Source: Methylobacterium sp. (GTDB taxonomy: Bacteria > Pseudomonadota > Alphaproteobacteria > Rhizobiales > Beijerinckiaceae). Taken from it: a stretch of DNA of 64,000 nt. Positions 44,892-55,246 of this stretch are shown here, in pieces. A program made the position numbers and the translations under genes. The stretch covers positions 186,001 to 250,000 of the forward strand of contig PERO01000003.1 in the NCBI GenBank assembly GCA_002928875.1. Reading direction: 5' to 3'. The notes under the pieces are model-generated. The model had not been told where the DNA came from. It saw nothing but the letters and a program-made list of their open reading frames with translations, and did no database searches. The first letter of the stretch is position 1; every line of letters starts with the position of its first letter.

Positions 44892-47504
44892 ATGCGCCCC
44901 GACCAATCGCCCGTCATCCGCCTCTCGGAATACCGGCCGCCGGATTTCCTGATCGACCATGTCGCGCTCGATTTCCGGCTTCACCCGTCCGAGACGATCG
45001 TCGAGGCGGTGCTGACCCTGCGCCGCAATCCGAAAGGCCGGGCCGGTGCAGCGCTGGCGCTCGATGGCGAGGACCTGACGCTGCTGGCCGTGGCGCTCGA
45101 TGGCAAGGCCCTGCCGGGCTCGGCCTATGAGGCGGCGCCGGACAGGCTCGTCCTGCCTGATGTGCCGGATTCCTTCACGCTGAGTGTGAAAACGCAGATC
45201 AATCCGGCCGCCAACACCCGGTTGATGGGGCTCTATCGCTCGAACGGCGTCTATTGCACGCAATGCGAGGCGGATGCCTTCCGCCGCATCACCTATTTCC
45301 TCGATCGCCCGGATGTGATGTCCACCTATTCGGTCCGCATCGAGGCGGAGAAGGCCGAGGCGCCGCTGCTGCTCTCGAACGGCAACCCGGTGGGCGGCGG
45401 CGACATTCCCGGCACGACGCGCCATTTCGCGCTCTGGGAAGACCCGCATCGCAAGCCCGCCTATCTCTTCGCTTTGGTGGCCGGCGATCTCGACGGGGTG
45501 ACCGATCACCACACAACGCCCTCCGGCCGGCGGGTGACGCTCAATGTCTATGTCGAGAAGGGCAAGGGCGATCGCGCGGCCTATGCCATGGACAGCCTGA
45601 TCCGCTCGATGAAGTGGGACGAGGAGAAGTTCGGCCGGGAATATGACCTCGATCTGTTCAACATCGTCGCCGTGTCCGATTTCAATATGGGCGCGATGGA
45701 GAACAAGGGCCTGAACATCTTCAACGATCGCTACATTCTCGCAACGCCCGAGACCGCGACTGATCAGGATTACCACAACATCGAAGCCATTGTGGCGCAT
45801 GAATATTTCCACAACTGGACCGGCAACCGCATCACCTGCCGCGACTGGTTCCAGCTCTGCCTGAAGGAAGGGCTGACGGTCTTCCGCGATCAGGAATTCT
45901 CCTCCGACATGCGCTCCCGCCCGGTCGAGCGCATCGCGAATGTGCAGACCTTGCGCGCGGCGCAATTCGTCGAGGATGCGGGGCCGCTGGCTCATCCCGT
46001 GCGGCCGCAACAATACAAGGAAATCAACAACTTCTACACGGCGACCGTCTACAACAAGGGCTCGGAGGTCATCCAGATGCTCCGGCTGCTGATCGGGCCG
46101 GCGAAATTCCGCGAGGGGATGGACCTCTATTTCGCGCGCCATGACGGCGAGGCCTGCACGGTGGAACAGTTCATCCAGTGCTTCGCCGATGTCTCTGCCT
46201 ACGATTTCACGCAGTTCATGCGCTGGTACGACCAGGCCGGCACGCCGCTCGTGACGGTGCGCGACGAATATGATGCGAAATCCGGCCGCTACACCCTGCA
46301 TTTCCGGCAGGAAACGAAACCCACGCCGGGCCAGCCGGAAAAGCTTCCGCAGGTCATCCCCGTGCAGCTCGGTTTGCTCGATGACGCGGGCAACGATCTC
46401 GTGGCGGATGATCTCGTGGTGATCGAGGGCGTCGAGACGACGAAAACCTACGAGAACGTGCCGGCGCGGCCCATCCCGTCGCTGTTTCGCGGCTTTTCCG
46501 CGCCGGTCAGGGTCGAGATCGACCGGCAGCCGCGCGATCGTCTCGTGCTCGCCGCGCATGATCCCGATCCGTTCAACCGCTGGCAGGCCCTGCAGGATGT
46601 GGAAATCGACCTCCTGAAGCGTTCGGTCGCAGGCATTCGTGCCGGACAGGCCCCGCTTTCCGATCCGCTCCTGACCACGGCGATCCGTCGTCTCATCACC
46701 GGCAGCGATGGCGATCCGGCTTTCGCCGCACTGGCCATCGCCCTGCCCCGCGAGAACGAGATGGCGCGCGAGATCGCGCAGGACGTCGATCCGGATGCGA
46801 TCGGCACGGCGGTCACCGCCCTGTGGAAGGAGATCGGGCAAGGCGTGTCGGATATCGCCCGCGCGACCTATGACAGGCTGGCGAAGCCGGTGCCCTTCAG
46901 CCCCGACGCGACGAGTGCGGGCAAGCGGGCGCTGGCGCTGCGTTTGCTGAACTATCTCATCGCCGCCAATCCGGCCGAGGGCGCGGCTTTGGCCCTGGCG
47001 CAGTTCGAGCGCGCGAACAACATGACCGATCGCGCCAATGCGCTCTGGGCGCTGGTGACGGCGGATCGCCCGGAACGCGATCAGGCCTTCGCGGCCGCCG
47101 AAGCGCGTTTCCGCGAGGATCCGCTGCTGCTGGATCTGTGGTTCACGCTCAATGCCAGCATTCCGGGCAAGGCCGGGCGCGACCGTGTGCAGGCCCTGCT
47201 GAAGCATCCGAAATTCACGCTCGCGAACCCCAATCGCGTGCGGGCCCTGGTCGGCGCCTTCGCCACCGGCAACCCGCGCGGCTTCCATGCCGCGGATGGG
47301 GCCGGCTACCGGCTCGTGGCGCAGGTGATCGGCGAGGTGGACGGCAAGAACCCGCAGCTCGCCGCGCGCCTCGCAACCGCGTTCCGCACCTGGAAGGCGC
47401 TCGAGGCCGGGCGTCGCGCCCTCGCGGAGCAGGCCTTGCGCGGCCTCGTTTCGCCGGAACGCTCGCGCGACCTGTCGGACATTCTGGAGCGGACCCTGGC
47501 CTGA
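44892..47504 (+). CDS. pepN: Aminopeptidase N (M1 family, PepN type)
   Basis: The 870-residue cytoplasmic zinc aminopeptidase has the exopeptidase motif GAMENKG and the zinc site HEYFH-x18-E (H303, E304, H307, E326), both intact. Length and domain order match E. coli PepN (about 870), including the DUF3458 Ig-like domain and the helical C-terminal arch. It releases N-terminal residues from peptides and may handle peptides imported by the ABC system at 32.5-37.6 kb, though that is inference. ATG 44892 begins the conserved N-terminus; no strong ribosome binding site is seen. Confidence 0.96.
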   Translation: MRPDQSPVIRLSEYRPPDFLIDHVALDFRLHPSETIVEAVLTLRRNPKGRAGAALALDGEDLTLLAVALDGKALPGSAYEAAPDRLVLPDVPDSFTLSVKTQINPAANTRLMGLYRSNGVYCTQCEADAFRRITYFLDRPDVMSTYSVRIEAEKAEAPLLLSNGNPVGGGDIPGTTRHFALWEDPHRKPAYLFALVAGDLDGVTDHHTTPSGRRVTLNVYVEKGKGDRAAYAMDSLIRSMKWDEEKFGREYDLDLFNIVAVSDFNMGAMENKGLNIFNDRYILATPETATDQDYHNIEAIVAHEYFHNWTGNRITCRDWFQLCLKEGLTVFRDQEFSSDMRSRPVERIANVQTLRAAQFVEDAGPLAHPVRPQQYKEINNFYTATVYNKGSEVIQMLRLLIGPAKFREGMDLYFARHDGEACTVEQFIQCFADVSAYDFTQFMRWYDQAGTPLVTVRDEYDAKSGRYTLHFRQETKPTPGQPEKLPQVIPVQLGLLDDAGNDLVADDLVVIEGVETTKTYENVPARPIPSLFRGFSAPVRVEIDRQPRDRLVLAAHDPDPFNRWQALQDVEIDLLKRSVAGIRAGQAPLSDPLLTTAIRRLITGSDGDPAFAALAIALPRENEMAREIAQDVDPDAIGTAVTALWKEIGQGVSDIARATYDRLAKPVPFSPDATSAGKRALALRLLNYLIAANPAEGAALALAQFERANNMTDRANALWALVTADRPERDQAFAAAEARFREDPLLLDLWFTLNASIPGKAGRDRVQALLKHPKFTLANPNRVRALVGAFATGNPRGFHAADGAGYRLVAQVIGEVDGKNPQLAARLATAFRTWKALEAGRRALAEQALRGLVSPERSRDLSDILERTLA

Positions 47505-47850
47505 GGCCAAGAATGAGGCCAAGAAAACCCCGGCCAGCCGCCTGGCCGGGGGCGCATGTTGATCCATGTTAAAAAAAATTTAACTCAACTTCTGCGCGAA
47601 ATTGTCGCACCCCAAAACCGTTCGGCGACCCAAGCGCCAGAACGGAAAAAGAACAGACGGAGTCCGCAAAGAATCCGCTCGCGGAAAGCCGCCGCAACCA
47701 GCGGATGCGCGCCTCACGACGGCTCCGGCGCCCCGCGTTCCCGCGCCGAAGGGACTCTGGACAGCGAGTCCAACGTCGATTCAACTAGGGGTGATTCGGA
47801 GCGATGCGGCACATTCTCCGAATTCCAAAAGGGCAAGCGAGGGGGCGGAA
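47505..47850. other. Gene-free region between pepN and a sensor kinase
   Basis: It is 346 bases long. It contains a perfect 10-bp GC hairpin (47528-47551, CCCCGGCCAG/CTGGCCGGGG) without a T run after pepN, then an A/T-rich run (about 47567-47585) that may be promoter DNA. The kinase frame is open back to a TTG at 47602, but the translation is basic, low in similarity and without ribosome binding site. Confidence 0.55.
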
Positions 47851-50172
47851 ATGGTGCGAGATTTCGCGGCCAGCTGGGGCATATTGCGTCCATTTTTCAA
47901 GAGCTTGAGCGCAACCGCGCGCGGCGGTTCCGTGCGTGGCACCCGTAACGATCTTCCCGAAGCCACCGATCCGTTGCTGGATCGCGTGGTCCCCGCGCTC
48001 GTGATCATCTTTCTGCTGATTTCCGCCTACAGCATGCTGACCCAATACACGACGGGCCGGCGCGACATGCTCGCCTCCAGCGAGCAATCCCTCTCCGTCG
48101 CCGCGCAGATGTTCGTCGCCGAGGCGGCCATGCGCCACCATACCGGCAGCGAGGCGGCCGATGCCGTCGCGATCGTTCCCACGAGCGCCAATCTGCCGGG
48201 CCGTGCCTTCCTCATCGTCAACCGCGACGGTCACGTGCTGCGTTCGAGCCGCCCGGAAATCAGCCATGGCCGCACGACGCATTCGCTGTTCGCGCTGGGA
48301 GAGGATATCCTGAACCCGCGCTTCCACGCCTCGATGCGGCGCGTGATCCTCGCGGATAACCGGCTCGCGAGCCTCGTGACCAACGAGCTCGTCAACGGGC
48401 AGATCCTCGTCGCCTACCAGCCGGTCGAGGAGGGGTTGAGCAACTGGCAGCACCATGTCTCCGTCACGGCCGCCCTGCTGCTGTCGTTCGGCGCCGTGAC
48501 GATTGCCTTCTCACTCGCCTTCTACAAGCAGCGTTCGCGCGCCTGCGAAACGGAGCAGAGCGCGCAAAGGCTGTTCAACCGCTTCGAAGTGGCGCTGGAT
48601 CGCGGCAATGTCGGGCTTTGGGATTGCCGCCTCGGCGCGAGTCATCTCTGGCTCTCGAACTCCATGTTCCGCCTGCTGGGCCTTGAACCGCGCGAGCGCA
48701 TGGTCTCGCGCGCGGGGATCGAGGCGCTCATTCATCCGGACGATCTCTCCCCGCTCGATGTCGTCGAGAAGAACGCCGCCCAGGCCGGCGAGATCGACCA
48801 CATCTTCCGCATGCAGAACGCGAAGGGGCAATGGGTCTGGCTGCACATGCGGGCCGCGCGCCTCGCCGAGACGGGTTCGCAGCCGCAGCGCCTGCTGGGC
48901 GTGGTGATGGACGTCACCGCCGAGCGCGAGGCCGCTGCCGAGAGCGAGCGGGCCGAGATGCGCCTGCGCGATGCGATCGAAAGCATTTCCGAAGCCTTCG
49001 TGCTCTGGGACGAGAACAACCAGCTCGTCCTGTGCAATTCGAAATACCGCTCCTTCCACCAGTTGAGCGACCACGCGACCCGGCGCGGCACGCGCTACCA
49101 GAACGTGATGGCCGAGGCGCATGAGCCGCGCATCGTCATCGAGATCGATCGGGAATCCGACACCGACAACAAGTCCTGCGCCTACGAGGCCCAGTTCGAG
49201 GATGGCCGCTGGCTGCTGATCAGCGAGCGCCCCACCCGCGCCGGCGGCTTCGTCTCGGTCGGCACGGACATCACGGCCCGCAAGGAACAGGAAGACCGGC
49301 TGCTCGAGAACGAACGGCAATTGCGCATCACCATCGCCGATCTCGCCTCCTCCCGCGAAGCGTTGCGCAAGCAGGCGCAGGAACTCTCGGAACTCGCCAA
49401 CCTCTACCGCGACCAGAAGGCGGAAGTGCTGAGCGCGACCCGGCTCAAGGCGGAATTCCTCGCCAACATGAACCACGAGATCCGCACCCCGCTGAACGCC
49501 ATCCTCGGCTTCGCGGAAGTGATCGAGAACGAAGTCCTCGGCCCCGTCGCCTGCCCCAAATATCGCGATTACGCGGCGCATATCCGCGTCTCCGGCGGCA
49601 ACCTGCTCACGATCATCGACGACATTCTGGAAATGGCGCATATCGAGGCCGGCCGCGTCACGATCCGGCGCTCCTCGAACGCGATCGGCGACATTCTCGA
49701 GGATGCCGCAACAGCCGTGGCGCTCGATGCCGCCACGAAACACGTGCTGCTGGAGGTCGACCCGCTCTCCACGGCGACCGAAGGACAATTGGCGGTGGAG
49801 ATCGACACGCGCGCCACGACCCAGGCGCTCATCCACCTCGCCCGCAATGCCATCCGTCTCTCGCCAGCGCATGGCACGGTGACCATGCGCGCCCGGAGCC
49901 AGGGCGACAGCATGAACATCTTCATCTCCGATCGCGGCTGCCACCTCTCGGAAAGCGATATCGGCACGCTCAGCACGCCGTTCGGGCATATCGACGGCAT
50001 GCTGCACGATGGTTGCAAGGGCTCCGGCCTCAGCGTGGCGATCGCGCGCGGCCTGATCGAATTGCAGGGCGGCACCTTGCGCATCCGCTCGCATCCCCGG
50101 CTGGGCGCGATCACCATGGTGCACCTGCCGAAAACGCCGCGCGCCCGCCAGCTCGACCTGCCGATGGCGTGA
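47851..50172 (+). CDS. PAS-domain sensor histidine kinase (PleC-like) with weak ATP-binding motifs
   Basis: The 773-residue protein has two membrane helices (about 48-63 and 200-225) flanking a periplasmic domain of about 135 residues, then a PAS/PAC pair (about 245-355, WVWLHMRAARL...GVVMDVTAERE), a second PAS (about 365-480, with ISEAFVLWDENNQLVLCNSKY), a coiled coil, and HisKA with H542 in ANMNHEIRTPLN followed by LGFAEVIENEVLGP. The HATPase domain is altered: G1 reads D694-R-G-C-H instead of DxGxG, and G2 reads GSGLS instead of GxGLG. ATG 47851 has GAGGGGG upstream. Orphan kinase; phosphatase or pseudokinase behaviour is possible but unproven. Confidence 0.87.
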   Translation: MVRDFAASWGILRPFFKSLSATARGGSVRGTRNDLPEATDPLLDRVVPALVIIFLLISAYSMLTQYTTGRRDMLASSEQSLSVAAQMFVAEAAMRHHTGSEAADAVAIVPTSANLPGRAFLIVNRDGHVLRSSRPEISHGRTTHSLFALGEDILNPRFHASMRRVILADNRLASLVTNELVNGQILVAYQPVEEGLSNWQHHVSVTAALLLSFGAVTIAFSLAFYKQRSRACETEQSAQRLFNRFEVALDRGNVGLWDCRLGASHLWLSNSMFRLLGLEPRERMVSRAGIEALIHPDDLSPLDVVEKNAAQAGEIDHIFRMQNAKGQWVWLHMRAARLAETGSQPQRLLGVVMDVTAEREAAAESERAEMRLRDAIESISEAFVLWDENNQLVLCNSKYRSFHQLSDHATRRGTRYQNVMAEAHEPRIVIEIDRESDTDNKSCAYEAQFEDGRWLLISERPTRAGGFVSVGTDITARKEQEDRLLENERQLRITIADLASSREALRKQAQELSELANLYRDQKAEVLSATRLKAEFLANMNHEIRTPLNAILGFAEVIENEVLGPVACPKYRDYAAHIRVSGGNLLTIIDDILEMAHIEAGRVTIRRSSNAIGDILEDAATAVALDAATKHVLLEVDPLSTATEGQLAVEIDTRATTQALIHLARNAIRLSPAHGTVTMRARSQGDSMNIFISDRGCHLSESDIGTLSTPFGHIDGMLHDGCKGSGLSVAIARGLIELQGGTLRIRSHPRLGAITMVHLPKTPRARQLDLPMA

Positions 50173-50173
50173 T

Positions 50174-53083
50174 TCAGTGCGCTGCCCCGATTCGCTTCAC
50201 GAAAATGGCGCGCACATCGTGCTGGAGGCGATGCAGATCCGCCGCGAGGGGCGGGAAATCGGGATAATCCAGCAATCGGGCGATCTGCCGGCGCAGGGTG
50301 AGGCTGGCCTGGGCCTCGACAAAAGCACCGGGCAGCACGAGCCGAACGACCTGCTGGAAGCCGATCTGCAGATCCCAGCCGGCCACCAGCGTTTCGGTCT
50401 CCCCGGCTGACAGCAGACGCGCCTCCCCCGCCGCCGCGAGACGGGCGCGGGTATTGCCTTGCACCAGAGCCGGATTTTCGTGCCCGTGGATCAGGGCCAG
50501 CGCCTGCGTGACGAATTCGAGATCGACGAGGCCGCCGGGCCAATCCTTCACGTCGAAACCATCCTGGCCGGGCTTTTCCTTGCGCATCAGCGCGCGCATC
50601 GCCGCCGTTTCGCGCTTCACGATGGTCGCCTCGCGTTTCGCCAGAACCAGCCCCCGGATGCTCTCGGACAGCGCCGCCGCCAGCCCCGCATCGCCCATGA
50701 CGACGCGCGCGCGCGACAAGGCCAGATGCTCCCACAGGTCGCTTTCATCGGAGGCGAAATAGCTCAGGAAAGCCGAATGCGATGCCGCCACCGGCCCCTT
50801 CTTGCCGGACGGCCGCAGCCGGAGATCGACCTCGTAGAGCGTGCCCGCGCGCATCGGGGCGGAGAGCGCCGCCACGAGACGCTGGGTGAGTTTCGCGTAG
50901 TATTCGCTGGTCATCAGCGGCTTCGCGCCGTCCGACGACGCGTCACCCGGGGCGTCATAGACGATCACCAGATCGAGATCGGAATTGGCGGTCAATTCGC
51001 GAGAACCCACCTTGCCATAGCCGATGATCGCGACCTCCCCGCCCGGGATCTGGCCGTGCCGTTCGGCGAATTCCCGCCGCACACGCGCGAAAACCAGCCG
51101 CAGCACCGCCTCGGCCAGCACGGTATGCGCTTCCCCGATTTCGCCCACCGGAATGAGCCGCGACAGCGCGCGCGTGCCGATGAGGAAGCGTTCGCCGCGC
51201 AGCAGATGGCGCGCGCGTTCCAGAGCCAGTTCGTAATCCGTCTCGCGCTCAAGGCGCGGGCCGAGCCGCGTTTCGGGATCGGCGCCGAGATTGGCGAAAT
51301 CCGGGTCGACCAGCACATCGAGCACATGCGGCGATTGCGCCACGATCTGCGACAGGCGCGGTGCCGTGCCGAGGCATTCCGCAAAAAGCTGGCGCAGGCT
51401 CGCGTTCGAATTGAGGATCGTGAAGAGTTCCACCGCCGCCGGCATGCGCTGCAGGGCCCCGTCGAGCGCGAGGATCGCCCCGTCGGGATCGGAGGCGCGG
51501 CCGAAGCTTTCGAGCAGGCCCGGCACGAGTTCGGTCAGCACTTCGCGGGCGCGCGCCGTCGTCACGGCGGGGCGGCGGCCGAAATGCCAGCCGCGCACGG
51601 TTTCCGCCACCATCTCGGGCTGCTTGAACCCCAGGCGTTTCAGGGTTTCGCGCGTCTCGGGGTCGGTCTCGACCCCGGTGAAGACGAGGCTCCCCACACC
51701 CGATGCCAGATCCGGCCCGCCCTCGAACAGGCGCGCATAATGGTGTTCCACCCGCTTCAGGGCCCGCGTCAGGTGCCGGTCGAACTGTGCGCGCGTCATG
51801 CCGCAGAACCGGGCGAAATGCGCGAGATCCTCGTCGGATTTCGGCAGCTTCTGGGTCTGCTCGTCGTTGATCATCTGCACGCGATGCTCGAGCGTGCGCA
51901 GGATCGCGTAGGCCTCCGTGAGTTCCCTTGCGGCCTCGGGGGTGATCCAGGTCTCGCGGCACAGCGCGTCCAGCATGTCGATGGTGCGCGAACCCCGCAG
52001 GGAGGGGCGGCGGCCGCCATAGACCAGCTGCTGCGTCTGCACGAAGAATTCGATCTCGCGGATGCCGCCCCGCCCGAGCTTCAGATCATGCCCGGCGATG
52101 GCGATCTGGTCATGGCCCTTCACGGCATAGATCTGCCGCTTCATGGCGTGGATATCGGCAATCGCCCCGTAATCGAAGTATTTCCGCCAGATGAAGGGCT
52201 GCAACTCGTGGAGATAGGCCTCGCCGGCCGCGACATCGCCCGCGACGACGCGGGCCTTGATCATCGCCGCGCGTTCCCAGTTCTGGCCCACGGTCTCGTA
52301 ATAGGCGAGCGCGGCATTGACCGGCATCGCGATGGGTGTCGTGCCGGGATCGGGCCGCAGGCGCAGATCCACCCGGAACACATAGCCATCCGGCGTGCGC
52401 TGGGCGAGGATGTTCGCCATGGCCTTGATGAGGGCCACGCATTGATCGAGATGATCGGCGTGACCGACGAGCGCCGGGGCCTGCGGATCATAGAAGCAGC
52501 CGAGATCGATATCGGAGGAGTAGTTCAGTTCGCGCGCGCCATGCTTGCCGAGCGCGAGCACGAAGAGCCCGAGGCCCTCGAACGGCTCGTCCGGATCGGG
52601 GATCGCGAGACCCCCGCCATGCTCGGAAATGGCGAGCCTCAAGGCCGCCCGCACCGCTTCATCCGCGAGGTCGGACAGCGCGCGAGTCACGGCGATCACA
52701 TCGAAGACGCCGCCGAGATCGGCCATCGCCACGAGCAGCGCGTGGCGATTGCGTGCCTGCCGCAACGCTTTCATGCCGGCGTGACGATCACCCGCAAGGC
52801 CCGCTTCGCGCACCGCCGCCGAGATCGCCGCGAGGCCGGCTTCGGGCGCATGCGCCAGCAGATCGGCGGCAGCGGCCGGGTCGCGCCGGATCAGCCGCCA
52901 GAGGAAGGGCGAGCCCTCCGCGATCCCGCAGAGCAGGTGGCGAACGGCCTCGCTGTCCTGCACGAGCGCGGCGAGCGGGGCGGCCTCTGCCTCCGTCAGC
53001 ACATCCTTGAGGCGCGCAAGGCCCATTCGGCCGGATTTCGGCGCGGCCATCAGGCGGGAGGCCAGCGAAGAGGGATTGTTCAT
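50174..53083 (-). CDS. glnE: Bifunctional glutamine synthetase adenylyltransferase/deadenylase
   Basis: The 969-residue enzyme adds and removes AMP on glutamine synthetase in response to PII and glutamine. Two nucleotidyltransferase domains are visible, the N-terminal one with YSSDIDLGCFYD (deadenylase) and the C-terminal one with TANSDLDLVIVYD (adenylylase), each followed by a helical domain. The length is typical. It ends one base from the convergent PleC-like kinase gene. ATG 53083 overlaps the stop of the sensor kinase gene, so it is in an operon with a two-component pair. Confidence 0.97.
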   Translation of the reverse strand: MNNPSSLASRLMAAPKSGRMGLARLKDVLTEAEAAPLAALVQDSEAVRHLLCGIAEGSPFLWRLIRRDPAAAADLLAHAPEAGLAAISAAVREAGLAGDRHAGMKALRQARNRHALLVAMADLGGVFDVIAVTRALSDLADEAVRAALRLAISEHGGGLAIPDPDEPFEGLGLFVLALGKHGARELNYSSDIDLGCFYDPQAPALVGHADHLDQCVALIKAMANILAQRTPDGYVFRVDLRLRPDPGTTPIAMPVNAALAYYETVGQNWERAAMIKARVVAGDVAAGEAYLHELQPFIWRKYFDYGAIADIHAMKRQIYAVKGHDQIAIAGHDLKLGRGGIREIEFFVQTQQLVYGGRRPSLRGSRTIDMLDALCRETWITPEAARELTEAYAILRTLEHRVQMINDEQTQKLPKSDEDLAHFARFCGMTRAQFDRHLTRALKRVEHHYARLFEGGPDLASGVGSLVFTGVETDPETRETLKRLGFKQPEMVAETVRGWHFGRRPAVTTARAREVLTELVPGLLESFGRASDPDGAILALDGALQRMPAAVELFTILNSNASLRQLFAECLGTAPRLSQIVAQSPHVLDVLVDPDFANLGADPETRLGPRLERETDYELALERARHLLRGERFLIGTRALSRLIPVGEIGEAHTVLAEAVLRLVFARVRREFAERHGQIPGGEVAIIGYGKVGSRELTANSDLDLVIVYDAPGDASSDGAKPLMTSEYYAKLTQRLVAALSAPMRAGTLYEVDLRLRPSGKKGPVAASHSAFLSYFASDESDLWEHLALSRARVVMGDAGLAAALSESIRGLVLAKREATIVKRETAAMRALMRKEKPGQDGFDVKDWPGGLVDLEFVTQALALIHGHENPALVQGNTRARLAAAGEARLLSAGETETLVAGWDLQIGFQQVVRLVLPGAFVEAQASLTLRRQIARLLDYPDFPPLAADLHRLQHDVRAIFVKRIGAAH

Positions 53084-54564
53084 GCCTCTTTTTCGGGCAG
53101 CGCGATGCCCGGCGCAAGGGTTCTTGCGGCAGAATCGGTGACCTCCGGCAAGACCAGCACGGCGCGCAGGCCGGGCGCATTGTCTTCCAGCCGCAATTCG
53201 CCACCATGCAGGCGCGCGATGGCCGCAACCAGCGACAGGCCGAGCCCGAGGCCGGGCTTGGCGCGGCTCGCATCGAGACGCACGAAACGCTCCACCACCG
53301 CCGCGCGTTTATCCTCCGGGATACCCGGCCCGCGATCCGCCACGGCGATCCGGATCTGTCCGCCGGCTTTCTCGGCGGTGATCGTCAGCGAACCGCCCTC
53401 ACCCGCCGGCTTCACGCCATATTTCAGCGCATTGTCGATCAGGTTCGACAAGGCCTGCCCGATGAGTTCGCGGTTGGCATCGGCGACGAGATCCGTGCCG
53501 ATCCGCGTGTCGAAGGCGAGGCCCGCCTCCTCCGCGAGAGGCTCGTAGAGTTCGGCCAGACTGGCGACGATGTCTTCCAGCCGCTGGGGTTTGAGAGAGG
53601 TCGCGAGATTGCCGCTCTCGGCCCGCGTGATCATCTGCAGGGCGTCGAAGATGCGCAGGAGGTGGTCGCTCTCCTCGATGGCGCGCTCCAGCGCTGACTT
53701 GGCCTCCTCCAGCGTTTCCGCCTTGCGCAATGCGCCCTCCGCGCCGTTTCGCAGGCGAGTCAGTGGCGTGCGCAGATCATGCGCGACATTGTCGGAGAGT
53801 TCGCGCAAGCCCGTCATCAGTTCGCCGATGCGGTCGAGCATGGCGTTGAGATGCAGGGACAGCCGGTCGAATTCGTCATCCGTGTTGGTCACCGGCAGGC
53901 GTTGGGAGAGATTGCCGGCCATGATCGCGGCGGAGGTGGTGGCCACGCCCTCGACCCGTTTCAGCACGCGCCGCGTCACGAACCAGGCGCCGAAGCCGCC
54001 CATCAGCAGCACCAGCAGCAGCGAGAGCCCGCGCGCCCGCCGGATGGTGATCTGCAGCCGGTCCTGCTCCTCGAGGTCGCGCCCCACGAATAGCCGCAGG
54101 CCGGAGGGCAGGATGAAGGTGCGGACCTTGGCGCGACGCCCGCGCTCCTCGCCCTCATCCGGCCAGTTGTAGCGCATCTCGCTCCAGCCGGGGCTGACCG
54201 ATTGCACCGGCACGCGCAGGATGGCGTTGCCGGTCATCGCATCGCCGCGCGGATCGATCAGCAGATAGAGAAACGAGCCGCTCTGCCGCCCGCGCCGCTC
54301 GATCACCGCGACGAGGCGGCGCAAGCCGCCCTGCCGGTACTGTTCGGCGAGCGCGTTGATCTCGGTTTCGATGGTCTCGGTGATCTGCGCATCGAGCAGC
54401 CGGCGCGTGTTCCAGGCAATGTAGCCGAGGATGATGCCGGAAAAGATCGCGAAGATGAGGAGATAGAGCGCCGAGAGCTTGAAGGCCGTGGTGCGCGCCA
54501 TGCGGCCGAGCCCGGCGAGCCAGCCCCCCTCCTGGCCAGGATGGCGAGGTGCCGGCGCCATCAC
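53080..54564 (-). CDS. Membrane sensor histidine kinase next to glnE
   Basis: The 494-residue protein has two membrane helices (about 31-51 and 178-197) bracketing a periplasmic domain of about 125 residues, then HAMP (about 200-250), HisKA with H262 in NVAHDLRTPLTRLR, and a complete HATPase (NLIDNALKYG, DRGPGIPEDK, GLGLGLSLV). It pairs with the OmpR-type regulator one base upstream and overlaps glnE by four bases. A role in nitrogen metabolism is only suggested by this position. The second ATG (residue 22) could be the true start. Confidence 0.92.
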   Translation of the reverse strand: MMAPAPRHPGQEGGWLAGLGRMARTTAFKLSALYLLIFAIFSGIILGYIAWNTRRLLDAQITETIETEINALAEQYRQGGLRRLVAVIERRGRQSGSFLYLLIDPRGDAMTGNAILRVPVQSVSPGWSEMRYNWPDEGEERGRRAKVRTFILPSGLRLFVGRDLEEQDRLQITIRRARGLSLLLVLLMGGFGAWFVTRRVLKRVEGVATTSAAIMAGNLSQRLPVTNTDDEFDRLSLHLNAMLDRIGELMTGLRELSDNVAHDLRTPLTRLRNGAEGALRKAETLEEAKSALERAIEESDHLLRIFDALQMITRAESGNLATSLKPQRLEDIVASLAELYEPLAEEAGLAFDTRIGTDLVADANRELIGQALSNLIDNALKYGVKPAGEGGSLTITAEKAGGQIRIAVADRGPGIPEDKRAAVVERFVRLDASRAKPGLGLGLSLVAAIARLHGGELRLEDNAPGLRAVLVLPEVTDSAARTLAPGIALPEKEA

Positions 54565-54565
54565 A

Positions 54566-55246
54566 TCAGCGGCCGGGGTCGCGGATCATGTAGCCGGCGC
54601 CGCGCACGGTGTGCAGCAGGGTCGCCTGCCCTTTCCGCTCGATCTTGCCGCGCAGCCGCGAGACATGCACATCGATGACGTTGGTCTGCGGATCGAAATG
54701 ATAATCCCAGACATTCTCCAGAAGCATCGTGCGCGTCACCACCTGCCCGGCATGGCGCATGAGATATTCCAGCAGGCGGAATTCGCGCGGCTGCAGGGGG
54801 ATGTCCTCGCCGGCCCGGCTCACGCGATGCGCGAGGCGATCGAGTTCGAGGTCGCCGACCTTGTAGGTGAGCTGGGCGCTCTGCGGATTCCGGCGACGCG
54901 CCAGCGCCTCCACCCGCGCAAGGCACTCGGTGAAGGCATAGGGTTTCGTGAGGTAATCGTCGCCCCCGGCGCGAAGGCCGAGCACGCGATCATCCACCTG
55001 CCCCAGCGCGGAAAGGATCAGCACGGGTGTCGTCCGCTTTTCGGCCCGCAGGGCCATGATGAGCGAAAGCCCGTCGCGTTTCGGCAGCATGCGATCGACG
55101 ACGAGCACGTCGTAGCTGCCGGCCAGCGCCATTTCGAGGCCCGCCTCGCCATCCGCCGCGAGATCCGTGACATGTCCCGCCTCGTTCAGCGCGCGGGCGA
55201 GATAACGGCCGGCTTCAGGATCATCTTCGACGACGAGAATTTTCAT
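54566..55246 (-). CDS. OmpR/PhoB-type response regulator
   Basis: The 226-residue protein has a receiver domain with acidic pocket E7/D8/D9, phospho-acceptor D51 (VVDRMLP) and the conserved K in YLTKPY, then a winged-helix DNA-binding domain ending LLHTVRGAGYMIR. ATG 55246 starts the receiver; the extra upstream codons are unlikely. It is the partner of the kinase at 53080. In rhizobia and Brucella a related regulator and kinase lie between degP and glnE, but here no degP gene precedes. Confidence 0.93.
   Translation of the reverse strand: MKILVVEDDPEAGRYLARALNEAGHVTDLAADGEAGLEMALAGSYDVLVVDRMLPKRDGLSLIMALRAEKRTTPVLILSALGQVDDRVLGLRAGGDDYLTKPYAFTECLARVEALARRRNPQSAQLTYKVGDLELDRLAHRVSRAGEDIPLQPREFRLLEYLMRHAGQVVTRTMLLENVWDYHFDPQTNVIDVHVSRLRGKIERKGQATLLHTVRGAGYMIRDPGR

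Noticed and set aside
47602-47850. Longer N-terminus of the PleC-like kinase from TTG 47602
   Set aside because: The extra 83 residues are basic and low-complexity, with no ribosome binding site. ATG 47851 has GAGGGGG upstream and gives a normal N-terminus.
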